Assembly: GCA_023333565.1 (NCBI GenBank) | Contig: JAJKFH010001865.1 | Span: 3,410,001 to 3,474,000, forward strand | From: Puffinus mauretanicus | Taxonomy: Eukaryota > Chordata > Aves > Procellariiformes > Procellariidae | Length of the DNA: 64,000 bases | Reading direction: 5' to 3' | Shown: positions 58,110-64,000 of the stretch, piece after piece | How the letters are laid out: every line of letters begins with the position of its first letter | Position numbering within the stretch: position 1 is the first letter of the stretch | Program-made: the position numbers and the translations under genes | Notes under the pieces: generated by a model | What the model saw: the letters and a program-made list of their open reading frames with translations, nothing else | Databases searched by the model: none | What the model was told of the DNA's origin: nothing

Positions 58110-59911
58110 CATGTGTTTATGTATATTAATGACAAAAGGAGAGCCAAGGAGAATCTCCATCCTTTATTGGATGCGGGGGGGGACAGATGTTGCCACCAAG
58201 GATGAGGATAAGGCTGATGTACTTAATGCCTTCTTTGCCTCAGTCTTTAATAGTCAGAGCAGTTATCCTCAGGGTACTCAGCCCCCTGAGCTGGAAGACA
58301 GGGACGGAGAGCAGAATAAACCCCCCATAATTCAAGAGGATGAAGTTAACGACCTGCTACGCCACCTGGATGTTCACAAGTCTATGGGGCCAGATGGGAT
58401 CCACCTGAGGGTGCTGAGGGAGCTGGCGGAAGAGCTTGCTGAGCTGCTCTCCATCATTTAGCAGCAGTCCTGGTTAACAGGGGAGGTCCCGGACGACTGG
58501 AGATTCGCCAATGTGACGCCCATCTACAAGAAGGGCTGGAAGGAGGATTTGGGGAACTACAGGTCTGTCAGCCTGACCTCGGTACCGGGGAAGATCATGG
58601 AGCGGTTCGTTTTGAGGGCGCTCACGAGCCATGTCTGGGACAACCAGGGGATCAGGCCCAGCCGGCACGGGTTCATGAAAGGCAGGTCCTGCTTGACCAA
58701 CCTGATCTCCTATGACCAAGTGACCCGCCTAGTAGAAGAGGGAAAGGCTGTGGATGTGGTCTGCCTGGACTTCAGTAAAGCCTTTGACACTGTCTCCCAC
58801 AGCATTCTCCTAGAGAAGCTGGCGGCTCACGGCTTAGACAGGTACACTCTTTGCTGGGTAAAAAAGTGGCTGGACGGCCAAGCCCAGAGAGTTGTGGTGA
58901 ATGGAGTTAAATCCAGCTGGCGGCCGGTCACGAGTGGTGTTCCCCAGGGCTCAGTACTGGGGCCGGTCCTGTTCAATATCTTTATCAATGATCTGGATGA
59001 GGGGATCGAGTGCTCCCTCAGTAAGTTTGCAGACGACACCAAGTTGGGCGGGAGTGTTGATCTGCTCGAGGGTAGGAAGGCTCTGCAGAGGGACCTGGAC
59101 AGGTTGGATCGATGGGCTGAGGCCAACTGTATGAGGTTCAACAAGGCCAAGTGCCGGGTCCTGCACTTCGGCCACAACAACCCCAGGCAACGCCACAGGC
59201 TTGGGGAAGAGTGGCTGGAAAGCTGCCCAGAGGAAAAGGACCTGGGGGTGCTGGTTGACAGCCGGCTGAACATGAGCCGGCAGTGTGCCCAGGTGGCCAA
59301 GAAGGCCAGTGGCATCCTGGCCTGTATCAGAAATAGTGTGGCCAGCAGGAGCAGGGAGGTGATCGTGCCCCTGTACTCAGCACTGGTGAGGCCGCACCTC
59401 GAATCCTGTGTTCAGTTTTGGGCCCCTCACTGCAAGAAGGACATGGAGGTGCTGGAGCGTGTCCAGAGGAGGGCAACGAAGCTGGTGAAGGGCCTGGAGC
59501 ACAAGTCTTATGAGGAGCGGCTGAGGGAACTGGGACTGTTCAGCCTGGAGAAGAGGAGGCTGAGGGGAGACCTCATTGTGCTCTACAACTACCTGAAAGG
59601 AGGTTGTAGTGAGGTGGGTGTTGGTCTCTTCTGCCAAGTAACAAGCGATAGGATGAGAGGAAATGGCCTCAAGTTGCGCCAGGGGAGGTTTAGATTGGAC
59701 ATTAGGAGAAATTTCTTTACTGAAAGAGTGGTCAGGCCTTGGACCAGGCTGCCCAGGGAAGTGGTGGAGTCACCATCCCTGGAGGTATTTAAAAGACGTG
59801 TAGATGTGGCGCTTAGGGACATGGCATAGTGGGCGTGGTGGTGTTGGGTTGATGGTTGGACTTGATGGTCTTAGAGGTCTTTTCCAACCTTAACGATTCT
59901 ATGATTCTATG
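58110..59911 (+). mobile_element. CR1-family LINE, 5'-truncated, relatively young
   Basis: Carries the 3' 1.8 kb of a CR1 element: the finger and palm of the ORF2 reverse transcriptase, the C-terminal region, a short 3' untranslated region, and the terminal repeat AACGATTCTATGATTCTATG. It differs in subfamily from the intronic copy (for example [15 protein letters not shown] sequence and a longer [11 protein letters not shown] ending). Lesions are a frameshift in a G8 run at 58175-58182 and one in-frame TAG at 58459. The endonuclease half is absent, so the copy is dead on arrival in the way typical of CR1. The 5' boundary is uncertain by some tens of bases. Confidence 0.96.
58184..59829 (+). 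pseudogene. CR1 ORF2 reverse-transcriptase fragment with intact catalytic motifs
   Basis: One frame runs from the G8 run to the stop at 59827, broken only by TAG at 58459. The part from ATG 58513 to the stop is 438 codons. Both catalytic motifs are intact: [10 protein letters not shown] near residues 83-92 of that open frame and FADD at 172-175 (59026-59037). [13 protein letters not shown] is also intact. There is no endonuclease domain, promoter or start context, so it is not considered a functional gene. Confidence 0.85.
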
Positions 59912-60342
59912 TACATTTTCTAACCGTTTTTCCCAAGTGGGATAAAAAGATGTACCGTTATGTGTAGCCTTGCTGCTAAAATGTACTGAATGCTACTGAT
60001 GTGGATTTCAGAAATGAAGCGTAATGAAAAAGCTGTGGAGAGAATGTCTGCTAATAAGAGGATTAGGGGGATGGGACAGAGAAACTAGAATATATTTTTC
60101 AGATCTCCTCAGGAAAAACAAGTCTGTGCAATAAACACATTTTTTGTTTTATTTTGGCTTTTTTCACAGGCTAGGTCTTCTGTCTGTGTGTATTTATATG
60201 CCTGTATTGTTGTATTTAAAATTGGTTTCATTGTAGTGGGAAGCTTAGTGTAGCAGTGTCCACTTCTTGGTGGTTTTATGAAAAGAACTTTGTCATATCT
60301 GATACTAATATCTCCTGGAAAGATGTCTTGAAGAGAAATAAT

Positions 60343-60362
60343 CCCCCCCCCCTCCCCCCCCC
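60343..60362 (+). repeat. C10-T-C9 tract
   Basis: Nineteen C residues with a single T. The opposite strand is G-rich and could form intermolecular or slipped G-quadruplex structure; the C strand could form an i-motif. Confidence 0.85.
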
Positions 60363-62552
60363 GGAAATAAATCCATCTTAACTGTATTTTCTGTGTTGAA
60401 TATATAATACACATATGTACATATTTCTTTCAAGGATAACTTTGCATCTCGATTTCCTCTTTTTGTCTGTTTTGGAGAGAAAGGAGAGGTTACTTTTTTC
60501 TTTCTCTCACTATTGTGATGGTGAAGGTTCTTTTTACATATGTAAATCGTTAGCTGCTGCTCAAAATAGTACCTTTTACTGACATGGAGTCCATGCTTCA
60601 GTCCCCCCAGTCAAAAACGGGGTTTGAATTTTACTTACGTGGAAATAATGTTAATTATTCTTTAAAATATGAAAATAAAAGGATTGTGAAAATAGTATGC
60701 TGTTGTCACTGTTAGGATGTTATTTTCATGCTGTTAGTAACAACGGACATCCTCTGAAAACTCCCACAAGAATAGAAGGTAATTCTGGAGTTTGGGAGAA
60801 CTGTTCATAGATGTTATGCAAGGAGAATGCCTTACCATAACTTGCCTGTGGTTGCCACTTGTATGAGAGAGCTGTGGCATGAAGCAGTCCTAAACTGACC
60901 GAAGTATTATTTCATACTTCTCTTTGCTCTTTCTGGGATTGAATCTTTTTAATGGATTGTAGTTCAATTTTAGTCCAGTTAAAAGGCAAACCCAATATTA
61001 AGTCAGTAGAGTGCAAATTTTTCTTCCCTGCCCTTGCTGTAAAGCTTAAGGTGATTTCTTACCAGGTTTGATAACCTGAGTTCCACCCCCTGAGGACAGA
61101 AGATCTGGGATTTAGAGAACGAAGAGGTGAAAAGTTAGCTGAAAGAGAACAGAAAGAATGGAAGACAGATGTAGGAGGTTCAGGCAAGTAAAAGTAATGA
61201 ATAGAACATTAAATAGAAGTGACTGAAATGCTTTAAAACAATTTTGCCTAAATATTGCAGCAGTACGTAACAATGCTGATTTCATGTGACTGGAGAGATT
61301 TGATAGGATGCATTTGCCAAGGAAGAACATCATTTACCTACCACACAGAAGTTGGAATTGCATCCCCTAAGTGCCTGGAAGTAGTACTTTAATCTTTGGT
61401 CTCCTGAGTGGAGGAAAACAATAGAAAGCAGCAATTGTATTTATTGTTGAGTTGACTTTCTGGGAGTCTTCTGAGTTGTGCAGAGATGACGTGGGTGCTC
61501 AGCAATGTTGACTGACTGATCCACACACAGTCTTTGATTTCTCACAGCTTACTGTTCTGTGTAGTAGGATGCTGGATGTACGCAGTGCTCTCTTCCTGAA
61601 TCTACAGATGGGGTCTAGAAGGTAGACCAAAAAAAGTGAAGCTCACTGCAGTAGATTGTCACTTTGTGATTATTTGTTGGCTTTGGCTAATTAATTCATT
61701 GCTAATTCTTGGGGCAGAAGCTTTTAAGTGTTCTGGAGCTACGGGCAGAATTCAGATGCTGCTGCATGTTTTCTCTCATTCTTGATTTAATAAGTTACAA
61801 CTGGATCAATCTTATCAGTGATTCAGTATGCTAAGTCAGAAGTAAGACTTTTGTTGATGATTAAGTCTACTGTAAGGGTGTGAAAAGGGTTTCCCTCTGT
61901 AAGGGAAAATGCAGAAGCCAAAAAGAATTGCACTATTCTGTGCATGAAGAATATGTCTTATGTGCCAGAACACTGCTGCCCGTTAGCGTTTTCCCTTACA
62001 ACATCCTCATAAAGTTTCTAGATTCTTCGCAGGTGTCACCAAGTTTAATACAAACTTCTTTGTTTATTACCTTTGGAAGAATAATACTTGCATTACAGCA
62101 CATATGCAAATTTATGTGTTCAGCTGCACTCCTGGTAGTTTGCTATTGTATATGCATTAACGCTTGCCTGGAAATTAAGGGGTTTTTTTTCAGACCTGAA
62201 GATCTGGTTTTTGTGCAGTGTTAATAGATCACTGGATGGTCCTGTAAGCTTCTCTTTCAGAATGAAGAGTAAACGTAGTCACTGAAATGGCTGCACTTTG
62301 TAGCTGTTATTAGCTTTATGCTCATTTATTGGTGCGTATATCAGGGATGTTGGAATGTTACGAAACTGGTTTGTCTAATCTGTGTATCTGACTGCTGTCT
62401 GCTGCTATTATACCAGCTACAGGTTTAGGATTTTTCTTAAGCATTTTGTATTTCACGTTTTAAATATGCTGAAGCGTAAACAGCTGCCTGGTGTCATAAG
62501 CCCTGGTTTGGAATACAAAGAATTAACTTTAAATTCTGCTTTTCCATAGTGT

Positions 62553-62612
62553 ACCTTGTGGGCTTGGGCAGACCACGTAATCTTTATGCTACCTGTAAAA
62601 TGGGTAGAAAAG
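62553..62612 (+). repeat. Possible ancient SINE (MIR-like) core
   Basis: ACCTTGTGGGCTTGGGCAGA and CACGTAATCTTTATGC precede ACCTGTAAAATGGG. In MIR the order is GACCTTGGGCAAGTTACTTAA, CCTCTCTGTGCC, then ATCTGTAAAATGGGG. The order and the two best-conserved words agree. Confidence 0.5.
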
Positions 62613-63357
62613 TTTCTTCTGTGGGTGGTCTGATTTCTACCAGAGACCTGCCACTTGCCCAACATTGGGAGGGGAACTCCTTCCAGTGTCTAAGAAAATG
62701 TAGGATACGTTCAGCTTTGTTTACAGTGAGAAGGTTAGCTATGCTGACAGGCTTTCTGAAGGACTCCACTGAAGATGCAGGCTTCACTAGTCAGACTGAT
62801 CTGCCTGAGGGTTGTCTGATGGTGCAATTATCTTAAGAGTGAAAAGAGCATCAATGGTCGTGAAAGTTCAAGGTGTAAATTGGCATCTTCATCCTTGTGA
62901 GTTCTGCAGGAGACTAGACTCAGTTCTTAAGCAGGTCTTTAAGTCTCCTAATGGCCTATGTGTGGTGTTTCTGGAGTGCAGAGAAGCCTATTTCAAAGTG
63001 TAACACCTGGGAGTTCTGAGCATTTTAACTCAAAATCATGGGAGGCCTGGGAACAAAGCTGGCTTAAGAGTCAAAGTGAAAATATCCTGCTAGTTCCTGC
63101 TATTTAGAAGACCTACTATGTGGTAAAAAATCACGTCTAGCTGAGCGGGATTGGGCAGCCTGCTCTTCCTGGAGAGCTGGGATGAGAGGGAAGGCACAGT
63201 CAGGTGAGGACAAAATTCCCCTGACAGAGCTGTTCACTGAAATTTACTTCTTGCCTCATTATTGCCTTGCTTTAACTAGATTATTTATGCCTTGTATGTG
63301 ATAATTTGGGAAGAAAGAATTTAGTAATTCCTAGGCCTTTACTTTGGCAGTTTTCCA

Positions 63358-63470
63358 ACTTGGACAAACCACATAAATCAATCTCTCTCTTTTTGTGTCT
63401 ATAGATAGGGACAGTATCTGTTTATGTTACAGTAATGTTGTGGGCATTAGTTGCTTAAAAACTTTGAACA
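63358..63470 (+). repeat. Possible ancient SINE (MIR-like) 3' half
   Basis: ACTTGGACAAACCACATAAA, TCAATCTCTCTCTTTTTGTG, then ATAGATAGGGACAGTA and AATGTTGTGGGCATTAG. These follow the order of the MIR core and tail (TTGGGCAAGTTACTTAA, CTCTCTGTGCCTCAG, AAATGGGGATAATA, GTTGTTGTGAGGATTA). Diverged; needs a profile search. Confidence 0.4.
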
Positions 63471-64000
63471 TCAGGGAAGCATTATTACTAACAGATATCT
63501 CTCTGACCCTATAGGTTGGCAGCACGAAGCTTCTAAGTGTTCAGACGAGGAGTTTCGGAATCCTGTCAAAGAAAGTTTCTATAGCTGTGTGTGTGGAAGG
63601 GAAATCCTGCAAGAGAAAAGGAGTCAGGGTGAGAGCAGGGCAGCAGAACAAGGGTCATTGTGAAGTGTGTATGAAAAGAAAGTTGTAGCTTGTCGTGCAA
63701 CCAATGGGGAGAGCAAGAAGAGAACGAGGGGACCCAAATGAGGAAAAGGGAAATGGCATCTCCTATCCAAATACGAGAAGAGATTTGAGATTCATGTTTC
63801 TGTGGACCTAAGTGTCATCAGAACATCTTTGTCTCTTATCTACAAATTATGTACAGGTGTTGCTCCCTGATTATGATAATCTGCTTTGTAAAAGTAGCTC
63901 TCTGATTCACTTAGCCCTATATCTTGAGCTGGAATGGTTTGTGGGACCTCCAACTGAAATGCAAATTAGCCTTAGATGTCTCTTTTTCAATTCACACTTC

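Larger units (their letters stand above)
59912..64000. other. Intergenic sequence distal to PPA2
   Basis: No exon was recognised on either strand, including the expected next gene TET2 on the minus strand. Contents are an AATAAA at 60130, a C10-T-C9 tract at 60343-60362, a purine-rich patch near 61085-61210, and two SINE-like segments near 62553 and 63358. Confidence 0.7.

Noticed and set aside
58827..59315. Antisense open frames over both CR1 copies
   Set aside because: They are shadows of the reverse-transcriptase frame; antisense translations have no known domain.
59912..64000. Search for TET2 3' coding exon on the minus strand
   Set aside because: No minus-strand frame resembles the TET2 catalytic C-terminus. 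TET2 probably lies beyond the window.
1..64000. Endogenous retrovirus, CRISPR, tRNA or rRNA genes
   Set aside because: No LTR pair, gag/pol/env-like frames, regularly spaced repeats, or cloverleaf box A/B pairs of convincing quality were seen.

Overview
This is a vertebrate nuclear window, most probably from a bird. The evidence is a widely spaced intron-rich gene, CpG-rich 5' ends, low repeat density and two CR1-type LINE copies ending in the ATTCTATGATTCTAT-like 3' terminus typical of avian CR1. A turtle or crocodilian cannot be excluded from sequence alone. There are no bacterial-style operons, CRISPR arrays, tRNA or rRNA genes, and no intact mobile element.

Layout. Positions 1-7459 contain no recognisable exon and are best read as the first intron of ARHGEF38, which runs leftward. 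The first coding exon of ARHGEF38 (minus strand, 7460-7655) sits at the edge of a GC-rich, CpG-containing block of about 7.4-8.5 kb. About 9.9 kb of mostly non-coding DNA separates it from a second CpG island (about 17.2-17.85 kb) that holds exon 1 of PPA2, the mitochondrial inorganic pyrophosphatase. PPA2 occupies the plus strand from 17575 to 56021 (coding). All 12 coding exons can be placed with consistent reading phase, giving a 330-residue protein with every signature residue of family I pyrophosphatases. A polyadenylation signal follows at 56151. The head-to-head ARHGEF38-PPA2 order matches my knowledge of human 4q24 and supports PPA2 rather than its paralogue PPA1. TET2, the expected next neighbour, is not seen before 64000.

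Repeats. A decayed CR1 copy lies in PPA2 intron 10 (about 51500-53532). A fresher, 5'-truncated CR1 of a different subfamily lies 2 kb downstream of PPA2 (about 58110-59911). Several short stretches resemble the conserved cores or tails of ancient tRNA-derived SINEs (MIR-like). Homopolymer and simple-sequence blocks are scattered through the introns.

Points worth attention: a GC-AG intron (intron 7); a PPA2-specific 45-nt in-frame cassette exon (exon 3) with a weak donor followed by 21 T; a second start codon in strong context at the leader/mature boundary; a dense cluster of CACCTG/CAGGTG boxes upstream of PPA2; and loss of both reverse-transcriptase catalytic motifs in the intronic CR1. I found no convincing undescribed genetic system; this is an ordinary vertebrate gene neighbourhood with some interesting local features.
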